Source of the DNA: Synchiropus splendidus
Lineage: Eukaryota; Chordata; Actinopteri; Syngnathiformes; Callionymidae
Assembly (NCBI RefSeq): GCF_027744825.2
Contig: NC_071342.1
Coordinates: 11,179,501 to 11,243,500 of the forward strand
Length of the DNA stretch: 64,000 nt
Direction: 5' to 3'
Both the position numbers and the translations under genes were made by a program. The notes beneath the pieces were generated by a model. The model searched no databases, was not told the origin of the DNA, and saw only the letters and a program-made list of their open reading frames with translations. Below, one piece after another: positions 1-11,936 of the stretch (position 1 is its first letter; every line of letters begins with the position of its first letter).

Positions 1-121
1 ACATCAGTAAAGGTTCCGTCGCCGTTGTTCTTGAACAAGAAATTGGGTCCATATTCGTTGTCACAGAACACGTCGGAGAAAGTCTTACTGACGATTGGTC
101 CGACCACAACGCCTCGTCCTC
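1..121 (-). CDS. crtac1: crtac1 coding exon 5, partial (window edge)
   Basis: Acceptor CTTCTGGACAG|GAGG at 121. Encodes GGRGVVVGPIVSKTFSDVFC and then DNEYGPNFLFKNNGDGTFTD, another FG-GAP loop (NNGDGTF). The exon is still open at base 1. Confidence 0.93.
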
Positions 122-3100
122 CTGTCCAGAAGACAAGATCGACAAAGGCACCAGAGTCAGTCACGGGGCAGGAAACAAAGGTTTTGACTGAGGCAGCAGT
201 GAGAGGGCAAGGACAGCTGCATCAGAGAAGTGGACAGGGCAAGATCATTACTGCCTTTCCAGACCATTTCCTCCGAACCGGGTAAGGTCTTTCTGCTGAC
301 GCAGACTGTACCGGGCACATAAACATCGCTCAGCACAAACACGCTGGCAGTCTTTGTGTTGACCACACGCTAATTATTACCTCACAAAAGGTTTGGCCCT
401 CGTTCTTTACTGAGGTAAACTCACATGTCCTTTAAAGAAAAAAACCTTCGGGAAAAGTTGTACAGTACCAAAACATTATCGTTTTATTAAGTTCGCACAT
501 GGAGCCTTCACATCTGTACGACAGGAGTCTTAGGAAGAAGCAAAGTGAGAGTAACTAAAACACACCACAGGGAGGTGAGATTAGGATGTTGGGTAATGAA
601 CACAGGAGTGATGTATCGGGAGAAGAATTATGAGGTGCCACAAATCTGGGACCAGAGTCAAGGGAGGGGAGGACAACAATTATGTGTGGAAAAACACACT
701 GAAGATACTCATCACTATCAAACCTCACCTCACGTCAGCCAGCATTTAGTTTATGGTGAACCATGATGTTGTTAATAGTGGAGCTGTCATGTTTGTTTGT
801 CGGGATTTGTGGCGTCCAATGAGCTGAGTTCAATAAAAAAGTGAAAAGATCAACTTTCACAGGGTTTTCGCTTATGGACGCTGAGTTTGAATTGTATATC
901 AGTATGAGTTGCTGCAGTACACCTGGCCCCAGTGTCCCTTATGTTGAAGCAGAAAAAGGGATGCCCCCTGGTGGTCCTGAAAAAATGCCTTTTTAAAATG
1001 CCTTTCAGTTTGCCTCATGAGAGTGCCATACAGGCTCCCATCCTCCACTGGTTCTACTGCACCTTACAATTGAATTATCCGTGTAGGGACAAAAATGACA
1101 GTTCCACGAACATGGGATGATTCCGTCGTTGAAGGGACGGGTGGAAACTGCAGCTTCCGAGAAGGATATGGTGCTGTGATTTAAAAAGTTAAGCTTGTTT
1201 GTTTTGAAGCGGGACTTAAATTTATTATATTTTTCGGACTATAAGCCACTACTTTTTTCTCGTGGTCTGAACTCTGCGGCTTAAACAACGACACGGCTAA
1301 TACATGAATTTTTACTCGGGATGCCCCAATCGATCGAATTCATATCGGTGTGATCAGTGAATGCCGATCATTGCCGATCACAAAATCCGATCACATGACA
1401 CTCTGATGAAGCACCGCTCGAGGTTTGTGATGCCTCCGCTCCTTCTTCCCTCCCTGCGACTCACCGCTCGCTTAGCAACAGCATTTCTACTGTGGAGGTT
1501 TTTTTTCAGTCTGTCATGTAGAGTTTGCATCCTGCAGCACATGCACGTTATAAGGCATCAATGCCACAAATTAAACACGATATTTAAAACACCAGCACTT
1601 GATGGAGCACAGTGAGTTTTCCATGCTCATGAGGTCGCTGCTGTTTTGCGTGTGTCAGATGCAGCGTTCTTTGGCCACCTGAATCTGAAACTTTTGCAAA
1701 TGTCCAGAGTGGGAACGTTCATGAAAGAGGTCGAAGACAGCTTCTTCAGCTGAGTGCTCTCCCTGTCTCTCGGAGCATCCCTTGTTTTTACAGTCTCAAG
1801 AGTGTCTGCAGGCAAAAATATTGCGCCTCGTCATATTTTATTTACCTTTAAAGCGCTCAAATAGCGCTGTTTTTGCCTGTGTGTCTGCAGCTCTGCCAAC
1901 AGAGACTATCTACTGGAGGGTGAAAATATTGCATTTTGAACACTTTAAATGTAAATAATATGTGAGGAGTTCATGATTCAATATCAAAACATTGCCGAGT
2001 TTGTTTCCTGAGTCAGTCTCAATGCCGTTTTCAAAACTAGAAGTAGAGGATGGCTAGAAGTGATCCTCATACATATTCTGTGGGGCAGACAGCACCACTG
2101 CACCCGCGGCTTATGTATGAAAAAGATCTATTTTCCTTCTTAAATTTCATGGGTGCGGCTAATATTCCGGTGTGCTCTATATATAAATATGTTTTTTTTT
2201 TTTAATGAATTAATTAGCACAATCGTCTTCTGAAGTAATTGTCCAAATCATAAGTATCAAGTATCATATTCCGAAATGATCAAAAATCTTGGACCTACAG
2301 CAGAATAAAGATGAAGTTAACAAACACTTAACCACGAAACTTGGCCATAAACCACCAAGGACTTTTCAAAGACCGCGGATAACAAGAATCGTAAAAGAAC
2401 TTAAGTGCTATTCACGATCTTATCATCCAAAATATGATGAGATCAATCATTTTGTCATTTACTGCTCTCGCCCGGTACAGTAGGGAGAATTCATCTTGTT
2501 TCTCTTGGATGGATGGGAGGATGCTACTCGAGCGGGGGAGGAGACTCGAGGCACAAAACAGTTGATATTAAAGTGGAAACTTCAAGTTTCATCGTCAACT
2601 AACGCAGGTGTCAGTTGGATTTTTATATTGATTCACACTCCTGTAGTTTCACATTGGGACGGGATTCTGGAGCATTCTGCTGGCCACATGGAAGGCCCTG
2701 CTGTATATATAAAACACTATCATGTCCATATATTTCTCGGTGGAGCCGAGGTAACACACTCAGGTGTGATAGATGTCATCTCTGGGCCGTTGAGTCGTCT
2801 GATATATGTTTGCATCGTCCTTCTCATCCCCTGTGACTTTGACTGAAGTAAACAGCTGACTGAGCCAAAAGAGCTCACTACTACTCTCTTTCTTCTCTCA
2901 CGCCACTGATCATCTGGCTTTTTTCTTTTTCTCCCCCATTCGCTCACCTGGCAGCTCTCCAGCTCCCCTCTGCCGCGCCGAGGTCCAATATTTTAAGCTC
3001 AATGGGCGCTGCGGTTGTGTGCCCCTCTGCATGAGTGTGTATAAAGCTAGTGCTGTGAGGACCGCTCCTTCCATTCAGCTTACACCTACCGGTGAACTTG

Positions 3101-6100
3101 TTTACGCCGGCCTGCTCAGCCACGTTGGAGAGGGCGACCACTCCCTGGGACAGATCACTCGCGTCCTCGTCCATCTCGATGAGCGCATGCGGACCCACGT
3201 TACCGCTGGCGTAGTTGGCAATGTAGATGGAATATCTGCCGGTTCCCTGAGGGGGGAAAGGAAATGGGAGAAGGAGAAGCATTAGTCGTTTTTGAAGCTC
3301 CAAATAGAGGGTGATTATTGTGACCTTGACGAAAAATAATAGTTACTGTAAATCAGGGGGTGGGAGGGTGGCAGTTCATACACTTGCTATAAGGCTTATG
3401 GAAGTCCGGTATATTTATTTGCTTGGTTCTCAACCACAATCCGCTCCAGACGACCGTTCGAGAAGCGATTTGTTTGAAATCTGAATCGATTTTTCCCATT
3501 ACAATGAATGGAAAAAGAAACAATGCGTTCCAAACCTTAAAAGAGTCTTTTGTAGGAGTGAATGTAGAGTGTGTGCTGCAGGTGCGCTGTTCCTCTATGT
3601 GTGTGGCCGCTGCATGTGGGAGGGGTTGCCGAGTGAGTGACGTCTCTCCAGAAGTGAAGAGGTGCCCGGTGCGTGTCCAGCTCTGAATGTGTGCTTCTGT
3701 GCAGTTTGGCTGTGACAAAGTCATAAACCAAGTCACGCTCTGTCCCAGACTCGCCTCATCCCTGTCCCAGCTCCAGCCCACAACAGGACATCAAACCCTG
3801 GAGTGAGTGCTCCAGCCTCGGAGGTGTGGAGAGCGAGCAGCTCCCCTGTGACTAGTGCTGTGTTTAAAAAATCTATTTTCTGATTCTGAATCGATTCGTA
3901 CATTAATTCCATAAAGAGCCACACTACGTTATAGTGTCTAGCAAATGTCTGTTATCCCAAACATGCACCAGTCAGTAAAAGAAAACGTGAAAAGTAAGCT
4001 TCAGTCAGCAGTCAGGGTGGGCATTACAAGTGATACGTGGACATCTGTGGCTTCGCAATCTTACGCGAGTCTGACAACTCACTATATTGATGAGGAGTGG
4101 AACCTCAATACGTACGTACTACAGACCACAGAGGTTGAAACTGTTTACATTCTGCACAGCGACCGTCAGGTTGCTACTAAACAGCAGCATCTTTTGGGTG
4201 AATTTTTAATGTCATTTTTCTAATAATGCACCAGTCCCATGAGCAGTCCGTCGCCACAGGTATAGACACATCTGGCGTTCTCTGTCAGGATCTTTCAGGT
4301 GATCCTGCCAGCATGTCTGTGAAAGCAATGCTACAACCTGGGAGGGGATTGAACCTTCCTATTTTCACCACTCTTATAGCCATCATTTACTACCAATCCT
4401 TCATTAATGTCCTGTTGAATGTCAATATGATACTAGTATTAATATGTTGCGTAACTTGTCGAAATTTTAAAATCTCAAAATTTTTGTTCAAGTCTGGGAC
4501 GTTCGAAAACCGAGATAAAGACAGAGACAAAATCCTTGAGAGAACCAGACTCATCTCTTTACTAACATTTTAAAGCGGATCAAAATTGGCATCAATTACA
4601 GGATAAAAGCTGAGCTGAAACATTATGACCATTCGATACATCAACGCCGTCTTAATCTCCGAGTTTGTTTGGGCCGAAGTGCCAGATGTTCACAGCTGCT
4701 CTCAGACTTCTTCCATGAAGTCTCATCAGTCTTCCCCCATATCTCCTTTCTCTCTTGGAATCCAATTAACTTGAATAATGACCAAGTCATCAATTACCTT
4801 GTTGACAGTAAAAAAAAAAAAAAAAAAAAAACACAACAGAAATATATGGAAAGTTGTATTTTTTTTCCCTCGGCCGGCCGGCTCCCTCCCCTCTCCGTAG
4901 ACCCGCTGGTAGGCGTGCTCCTCCTATCCCCCTTGTTCTCCCCCTGCTCCTTTTCTTCTGCTTCCCTTCGGAGATTAATTTCACACTCCATTATCAGTCA
5001 GAGTCCCTGCAGACACAAACTCACAGACGGAACCACGCTAATAGACTACACTCTTGATTCCAATGAGCTTTCCCACCAGGCCCAACATATTTCAATCAAT
5101 ACTAACACACACAACCACACACAAGCACACGCAAAGGTGCTTTTGGATCGCTTGTGGTACCTCCACTGTAATTCTTCTACAGAAAGGGGCCCAGTTGTGG
5201 TAAATGCCATCAAGGCCTGCTGAGGTGGGGGAGCTTGGTTGCGCTACACACTTACTGTAGTAGCTCACTGGCAACCAGGAAAAAAAATGAGACTGAACTT
5301 CAAAGAAAGACCCAAAGGCCACTGGCAGTTCTTTAACAATCTTAAAAGTCAATGATTTTTCAATAAGTTCTGACCCGAGGCTAATTTCTGCCACTGGAGT
5401 TCCGCTGGTGCAGGCTTCGCTAACCGCCTGTCATCCGTTCACTGGGAATGAGAGCTTTCTTTCCCAAAACAATTGTGATTTAAAAAGTCCAGCCTTCAAC
5501 ATGATCGTTTTTCAGGGAGTACGCGCCGCCTGCTTGTGGGAAAACCCATCAGTCAGTTTAATGTGAGATCTCTGGATATGCAACCGCCATCAGTTAGTGT
5601 AAGACGAACGGCGGGATGTCACCTTCAAGCATCCAATAAAGAAGGCTGCTTCACATTTGACATTTTTCACTGGATTAGTTCACCTCGGCAACAAAAAGAG
5701 ATCGAAGGACCTCATCCATCACAGCTGAATCATTTTATTAGCAACTAAACTCCAGGCTTCTGTGGGTGCTCCTGATCAGCATGTTGGGGAATATGGGATT
5801 ACTTGGGATTTGGGAAGAATTGAACCAGGCTTATATATAATAACCGGTAACTAAGGTGGGGATTAGAACGAAGTTAACATTTAAGGGTAGAATATAGCTG
5901 CGATGAATAAGATGCTAAAAAGCAATTTATTATGATTTAAAAACATCCCAAATTATCCTGCAATAAAGTTGAGTCCTCTTCAGGTTTTTGTCTGTCTTTT
6001 GTAAATAAGTAAAATATTTCCCTGACTTCTTTACAAAGTCAAAATTTTCCTTCTACTTGGTTTTAGAATTTTACGTTCCTACATACACAATAACTTTCAC

Positions 6101-7547
6101 AATAATAGCTCTCCTCTGCTGCAGGTTTTCAAGTGGGTTCATATGATGGTGACAGTGATTTTACACCACATGTTATTGCTTCATATTGATTTATTATAAC
6201 CAACGACCTTTTATAGCTTCAAAAATATTGTTGACAACAACCTTTTAAATGTGCGTTTTTGCTTTAAAATAAAGCTAAAACTTCCAGTTCTAACCTCAGC
6301 CGTCTCTATTGACATAAAACCTTTGCTGTTGGGCATTAAATGAAGTTTGATATAACATTACAGCTTCTTTTGCACCACAAATTTTCAAAAATCCAGCACA
6401 AATCCTCAACGTTTCATATCGTCTTCTGTTTTTTGAGCTATTTTGCTCACAGGCAGATGAATTGTTGACAATCACGACTCCATTGGCAGCAGTCATGGTC
6501 TTACAAGCAATGTTTAAAACTCAAAAGCCAAACTAAGCAGACACATTTTTGGGTTCAGATTGTCAGAGGTCACCCCAGGGTTGCTACCTCAACTTCAGTA
6601 TACTCTGCAGAAGTCGGTTAGAAGACCAAGAAGCTATGCTTGCAATCAAAGCACCAAGTGAAGCGGTAAGAATATAGGTTTTAAATAGTTGTGAGAAAAG
6701 AACCAATGACGATGAGCCGCGCCCTGCACTAGCTGGAGGCTGCAAAAGGGCCACGAGTGTGTGTTACGGTAGCACAGCCTGGAGCTGGATAAAAGCTGGA
6801 CTAAAGCATGACTATGTTTTGACTCGTTTGAAAAAGGAAAGCGCCACATCAGTCTCGGGTGGATGACTGAGCTCCTCATACGATGTCTACGACAGACAGC
6901 CGCCTCCAGCCATTTCCACCTCATGCATCTTGTTTACCAACTGGATTAATGAAAATTGCTCATCAACAGGAAAATATATTCATCCTCTCTGTGGCAGCCG
7001 TGACTGAAGATCACACATCAGGGTTTTTGGCTGGCACAAAAGTCTGCCTTTTAAGGGGGATATCTTTCCAATCGGTTTGGCCGCCACACAACCCATCAGT
7101 GTTCACTGAGATGGGACTGTGTGAGAAAACAGGGTATTGTAATCCCCACTGTCCCCCATCCAACTATTACCTCCTTTATCCTCAAGATAAGAGACAGAGA
7201 GGAGTCAGTCAGACAAACTAGAGGACGGGGGGCGGCGGGAAGACAATGGAAAGAGAGCCGAAAGAAAGAGAAAGAAAATGCTGGGGGGGAAAAGAAGCAA
7301 TGTGCAGTCATCACTCCTCCCCTCGTACGATGTTCTATAAAACAAACGAGCCCTGGCTTCTGTAATTACACTGGCGCGATGGACAGAGGAGAGAAAATAG
7401 CACACCATTCCCCCAAATGAACTGTCATAGCACATGCTGAGAAGGGCGGCGTAGGCAGAGCATGAGTTATCACTGGTAAACAAACAGAGGCAGCCATGCA
7501 TGTGCGCAGAAGACACTCCGGGGAGTTTGTGTGTGACCGCGCACACG

Positions 7548-7581
<34 letters not shown>

Positions 7582-9005
7582 ATACCTTTCTGTCCACGCA
7601 GGCCACTGAGCGCCCAGCCATACGGTTGGCTACGTCTCTGTGCTCATTAATGTCATCGTTGAGGAGATCTTCAAAGCGTCCATTACGGAACTTAAACAGT
7701 TTGTCGGAATACGTCGCCCGTCCTGGGATACAGAGATCAGGGCTGTGAGTCAGAGGTATTACATGAAACGCTAATAGCCTCTCAGTTTTTAGCTTTCACA
7801 CTGATGAATAGCAGTGTAGCTGTTATCAGGTCTGATGTTCTTATCTGCACTCTCAGATCAGATACAGTCAGCGCCTGCATAAAGACTCTCACCAGTGCAT
7901 CTTTGCATTTTTGGTTTCCAGATAAGATCGCTTCTTGTGTACTGTACCAGAAAAAGCGTTGTTCGTGTTAAGCACGTAAATCTCCTCTCGGCCATCGCCG
8001 TCAATGTCGCACGCCGTCACCCCGATGGCGTTGCCTTGACGGTCTCTCAAAGCGTAGAATGGGGAGCTTCTGTTGTCGACAGCGATGTTGACAAGTCTTC
8101 TCTTGTGCCTGTCGTACTTCAGCACCAGATTTGGGCCGTTGTAGCTGTCAAAACATGGACAGAAACGTTCATTGGATTTGTTGAAAAAAAAGAGAAGCAC
8201 AGGTGAAACTAAAAATCTGTCAGCTGTGAACAGAAAGTACAGTGTTAAACTGTTGCACTGTGTTATGGGGCTTACAGTGTGAACGTTTTGGAGACGATGA
8301 ATGGGCCTTCCTCCCAAGCTCACTGAGTCTAGGCCTCCGCAGTCTTCATCTATCTAAACCCTTTGACTCTCTGTAACCAGCATACGACTCTCCTTCTGGC
8401 TCATCACTGGTGTCACACAGACATATAAAATCAGATTGATGTACGTCCTCCTCTTCAAAATACCTGCTGAATCTGGAATCCTGATGAAAGGACATTTATG
8501 ATGCATGGTCATTTACATCAATCTATATTCAGTTCGGCAGTTAGAAATTCTCTGCCGCTTCACTGGATTGAGGGAACCTGCCAAAGTGCTGCCATCCAAT
8601 CACATCTATTTTCATCAGCTGAGTGAAGCGCAGGGCAACATGGTCGTCTCTTTTGCCTTTGTCTGCTGCCGCACCTTTATCTCGGACAAATAGGCATCAG
8701 CCAACCTTAATGTGTGCTGTTAAATTAAATTACAGTGCTAAGAATGGGCCATAGAAATTAGGCCTTTTAATCGGATCAACGGTTACTTTAGACTTAGAGG
8801 CAATTTAAAGGCAATTTTCTCACCCTGCCACAAACATTTCCAGGTCTCCGTCTCCATCCACATCAGTCACAGCCACTCCGTAGTTGAGCTGGGTGGGGTT
8901 GTTGTCGTAGTCAGGGGGAAGAACAGCCCGGGTTATTGCTGAGAACATGGGTTCGGATCTCTGGGCCCAGGAAAGCGAGGACAGGAGCAGAACGAACCAC
9001 AACAT
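1..9005 (-). CDS. crtac1: crtac1, cartilage acidic protein 1, N-terminal part (five exons; gene leaves the window on the left)
   Basis: Secreted extracellular-matrix glycoprotein of the FG-GAP/VCBS beta-propeller type; in mammals it marks cartilage and is also known as LOTUS/CEP-68. Coding exons in order of translation are 8824-9005, 7948-8144, 7586-7722, 3090-3246 and 1-121. All are bounded by GT-AG sites and their phases agree, giving about 264 residues before the window ends. Visible features are a hydrophobic signal peptide (residues 1 to about 15, ending near WAQRSEP), calcium-binding-type loops DVDGDGDLE (48-56) and DIDGDGREE (107-115), and the family blocks LPPDYDNNPTQLNYGVAVTD, RQGNAIGVTACD, AGRSVACVDRK and GRYSIYIANYA. 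These match vertebrate CRTAC1 closely from my knowledge of the family. The ASPIC/UnbV and EGF-like C-terminal parts would lie left of the window. The start codon at 9005 sits just behind a splice acceptor, so a 5'UTR exon lies upstream. No disruption seen. Confidence 0.95.
122..3089. other. crtac1 intron 4, repeat-bearing
   Basis: No coding sequence recognised in this 3 kb intron. It holds a nested pair of DNA-transposon remnants at about 1230-2190, listed separately. Open frames at 2289-2483 and 2496-2846 show no recognisable domain and are treated as chance. Confidence 0.7.
1230..2192 (+). mobile_element. Non-autonomous DNA transposon remnant (TTTTCGGACTATAAGCC family) with an inner hAT-like insertion
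   Basis: The left end (about 1230-1305) reads TTTTTCGGACTATAAGCC and continues with a degenerate GCGGCTTAAACAACG block. The right end (about 2098-2190) reads GCGGCTTATGTATG, GGGTGCGGCTAATATTCC and GGTGTGCTC. This pair of ends is characteristic of an abundant fish repeat. Between them, from about 1319, starts a second repeat (GGGATGCCCCAATCGATCG followed by ATATCGGTGTGATCAGTG), which resembles the terminal part of another hAT-like family. Boundaries are approximate and the family assignment is from memory. Confidence 0.55.
3090..3246 (-). CDS. crtac1: crtac1 coding exon 4
   Basis: Acceptor CCCCCCTCAG|GGAACC, donor CACCG|GTAGGT. Encodes GTGRYSIYIANYASGNVGP through AEQAGVNKFTG (residues 173-225). 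The frame stays open past the donor for about 145 bases, but the phase and the family sequence of the next exon fix the donor at 3090. Confidence 0.94.
3440..4514 (+). mobile_element. Pogo/Tigger-like non-autonomous element, damaged copy split by a hAT insertion
   Basis: Bases 3445-3853 match 27712-28112 almost base for base (shared landmarks CGTTCGAGAAGCGATTTG, CATTACAATGAATGG, TGGGAGGGGTTGCCGAGTG, ACATCAAACCCTGGAGTGAG). Bases 4471-4514 (CTCAAAATTTTTGTTC, GTTCGAAAACCGAG) match the right end of the same copy near 28315-28355. The intervening 3854-4470 has no counterpart there and carries hAT transposase sequence. The outer left terminal repeat is not recognisable here. Confidence 0.75.
3854..4470 (+). 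pseudogene. hAT-superfamily transposase fragment inserted in the pogo-like element
   Basis: Begins with a TAGTGCTGTGTTTAAAAAATC end followed by a GATTCTGAATCGATTCG block, typical of fish hAT repeats. Plus-strand translation of 3945-4150 gives VKENVKSKLQSAVRVGITSD followed by TWTSVASQSYASLTTHYIDEEWNLNTYVLQTTE (quoted here in two parts of one fragment). This is the hAT/ZBED-type transposase block (family form: SDTWTS...SY...HFI..EW.L..YVLQT). The frame decays afterwards. Only a small central piece of a transposase survives, so it cannot be active. Confidence 0.7.
7551..7579. repeat. (GT)n microsatellite abutting the crtac1 exon 3 splice donor
   Basis: About 14 GT units on the plus strand, read as (CA)n in the crtac1 transcript. 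The repeat starts within ten bases of the exon 3 donor (AAG|GTATCTC then CACACA). Confidence 0.95.
7586..7722 (-). CDS. crtac1: crtac1 coding exon 3
   Basis: Acceptor TATCCCAG|GACGG, donor GAAAG|GTATCT. Encodes TYSDKLFKFRNG through AGRSVACVDRK (residues 127-172). The intron that follows turns into a CA repeat eight bases after the exon end. Confidence 0.94.
7948..8144 (-). CDS. crtac1: crtac1 coding exon 2: FG-GAP repeat
   Basis: Acceptor TTTTGACAG|CTAC, donor TCTG|GTACAG. Encodes YNGPNLVLKYDR through NTNNAFS, with the loop DIDGDGREE. Residues 62 to about 126; very close to vertebrate CRTAC1. Confidence 0.95.
8145..8823. other. crtac1 intron 1
   Basis: 679 bases between coding exons 1 and 2. 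No repeat family or exon-like block recognised. Confidence 0.7.
8824..9005 (-). CDS. crtac1: crtac1 coding exon 1: signal peptide and first FG-GAP loop
   Basis: Starts at the ATG (9005-9003) and ends at donor GG|GTGAGA, phase 2. Encodes the leader MLWFVLLLSSLSWAQ and the first acidic loop DVDGDGDLE. A good acceptor (TTTTCCTCCCAG) lies 9 bases upstream of the ATG, so translation starts in the second transcribed exon. Confidence 0.93.
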
Positions 9006-11936
9006 TGTAACCTGGGAGGAAAAAAAAGGCCTATTACGTTGTAACTAACATTGAACTACGAATTAAAGAAAGAAAAAAACAGTGCTACAGAAAAACAAAT
9101 GCAAAACCCACAGACATGTGTGGGTTATAAGCTATAGTTTTCATTGAAGTGGGGCATACAGTATACATGATGATAAAGTATCAGTATTTGGCAATAAGGA
9201 AATCCTCATCTGAAGAGGAGCAGAGTGACGGCTCAGTGCACCTGGAAGTACTTCTCGATTCCCAAATGCATTTTGATATTTTTCGTGTTTTTTATTAAAT
9301 ATTTTAGTTAATTTAATTGAATGTTCCAATAATCATTCAACATTTTAGTAAAATTATGGACATTTTTGAAACAGGTTTTGAACACCACCTAGAAGACATT
9401 TCAAGGGTCACACTTTTCGAATTTACTCAGCACTTATTTTGTTCCAAATAGTTAAGTAGAGAAGTGTAACCCAAGATATCAGAAAAAAGGAATGTGTATC
9501 TACAGCTCCTGATTTAGGTATTTTTAAAAGTAGACAACTCAACAGGGACATAAATATAAAATGAAATGCTACAAAAAAAACTGCGATAAAATGTTTGGGA
9601 TTAGTCTTGAAATGGAAATAAAATACATTATACATATACAAATACATCCAAATAAATTGAAAAAATAACCACCTGGTATATATGAGTTGACAGAATGTCG
9701 GTAAAGCGATTTAAAGGAAAAATACATGTGAACAACTGAGTTTCATTTTCTTTTAATTTTGGTGGGAGTGACCATAAAAGGCAATTTATATACGTCTGAA
9801 GACTCTGACTCATCATGTTCTCTGTCATTGAATCATCTGGACACATGCACAAACAAATTTAAGGCAGTAAATGTTTGTAGCAATGCACACCTGAACACAT
9901 ACAAACACACTGCAGTCGGCACATAAAACTTCACCATACATCATACCATTAATGTTGCGTTAAACCTGCCAATAAAAGCAGACATTTACTGTGCACTGAA
10001 CGTCATCCATTGCAATGAATCCACAAAGCTTTCATTTCCAGTCAGTGTCTGTTAAATAGCAGGCATCTAGCTGTGATAGTGATATTTTGGCTTTTCCAAG
10101 TGTGACCTTCCTGTCACCACTTCAGAGTTTAAATAAAGACACTAGAAGATCTTACCACACGCACTCATTTGTTTGTGAATGTGGAATAAACACCTGCATC
10201 ATTTCCACGTTGTTTCGGTTAAAGACAACACTGTGTGACTCAGTGAGAATGAAACAGCAGTGAGGAGAACAAGGGAAGGAAGCAGCACCAGACTTGAAAC
10301 CATGAGCATCATGAGCAGGGACGTAGTTGGATGCAGACGTGGTCGCGGCACAAGCAGCGGCTGCAAACAGGAAGGGTTTATTAACAGCACAGGGGGCTCA
10401 GATGGGGCTGTTTCTCCCCATTAGGAGCGATGTAATGACAAATGAGCTCAACACTCTCCGGCTACAAAAGGGCAGCGTTTCAGACTTGCTCATATACTTC
10501 TCACAAGATAGGCGCAATGAACCTCAAACAAGGTGAATGGGGAAGTTTGAAACACAAAAAAGTACGTCGGCGTGTCATGCAAAGAGGAACGAGGAGACAA
10601 GGGCTGTATTTTACAGCAGAGCGGTTCAGGGTGTTTAGAGAGGACGGATCATATTGCCAACTCAAAAAATGGCCAGCTACAATGTGATGTCCATACTAAT
10701 GGGGGTAAAAGACAAGACGGGCTTTTTGTTGCGGTGGCACTGCGTCAGACAGATCACTTTCAGACCTCAAAACGGCCAGTCCTGAAACTACATCAATTGC
10801 AAGTTTCAGGTTAAAAAGAGAGGTTGTACGATAAAAGTCAAGGACATGGCGACTTCCCCTGCATTTATCATCCAAAAGCTCCACATCTCACACATGGAAG
10901 ACTTTTTAATGCAGCCAGTAGTTACAGCAAAGTGACACAAAGGGTAAAAAAAATCAGATCAGGAAGCTTCAAAGGCTGTAATTTTTAGGTGAAGAGTCAA
11001 CTACCATGGAAAAGCCCTGTGTTGTTGGTGACGGTCAGGTTGTCGATTCGCTTATTTATGCTTGCATTAGGAGGCCATTACCCCAGCGTGCACCATCAGC
11101 ATGTGCCTTCTGGAGCGTTCATGCCCAGCTCCGATCTTGATAGCACTGCGACAAAGAGTAAGCAACATCTTCAGTTTGGCAAAAGCTTTTCAGCTTTTCC
11201 CCTGTGAAGGACACTCCGCTGCAGGACACACACACACACCTCAAGCCAGACACACTCAAACCAGCGCTGCCTTTGGCTTCACATCGCAGGAAGTCCAAAA
11301 CTTGCTGATCAAGCTATAACAAACAATTGATCTTCACGCATGAGGAACTTTTCACATAACGTATGAAAAGTATTTTGCATGCATTCTCAAAAGCAAGTGC
11401 ACAAAACCGCACAAAATGTAAACAAGCCAAAACAGATGGTGGAAGTTAACAAATTGTGTTCACATAATTATTCTAAAACTAAACAAAAGCATTTAATTAC
11501 TGAGTTAGAATCTTACAAAACCTCGAACAATGCAAGTTCAGAACAATAAATACCATGATTTTGTATGATCTAATATATTTAAGACTGTGGTCATTAGACC
11601 TGCAGAATGTCGTTCAAAATACAATTAGAATCACAGGATATAAAAAAAAAAAACATATAGTTGAAAAACACTGAGATAAAAGAGAAATAATACATTAGAA
11701 GCAGAAATTCCCCTAATTATTTTAACCAATCTCCTGTAGTTTGGTTTAATTGATATTTGAAATAAATTAAGACTTTTAAAGACTGAATTGAAAGCAGTCA
11801 GACGCGCCCTAAAACTTCCAGGAATTCTCTGAAAATAAAGGGCAATACGGAGAACTTTCTCTGCTCCTGCATCGGATCCCAGCGGAGACGCAGAGTCCCG
11901 CAGCCGGAGGAGGCGGTGCACACCTCGGTTACTTAC
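9006..11936. other. crtac1 5'UTR intron (inferred)
   Basis: Runs from the acceptor just upstream of the start codon to a consensus donor GTCT|GTAAGTAA at 11936. It is AT-rich and shows no recognisable coding block; the open frame at 10327-10536 has no domain features. Extent is inferred from splice signals only. Confidence 0.5.

Larger units (their letters stand above)
3247..7585. other. crtac1 intron 3
   Basis: This 4.3 kb intron contains the nested pogo/hAT remnants at 3440-4514, a poly(A) run at 4810-4831 and a CA repeat at its 5' end. In 4600-7500 I see no exon-like block with both splice sites and no recognisable protein. Confidence 0.65.

Noticed and set aside
2496..2846. 116-codon plus-strand open frame in crtac1 intron 4
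   Set aside because: No family resemblance, no signal peptide or membrane-segment pattern that persists; antisense to an intron and next to repeats.
2944..3303. A 119-codon open frame running through crtac1 exon 4 and beyond its donor, with another donor-like CCAG|GTGAGC at about 2949
   Set aside because: Using the far donor would put the next exon out of phase and add sequence absent from CRTAC1; the donor at 3090 gives the expected GGRGVVVGP junction.
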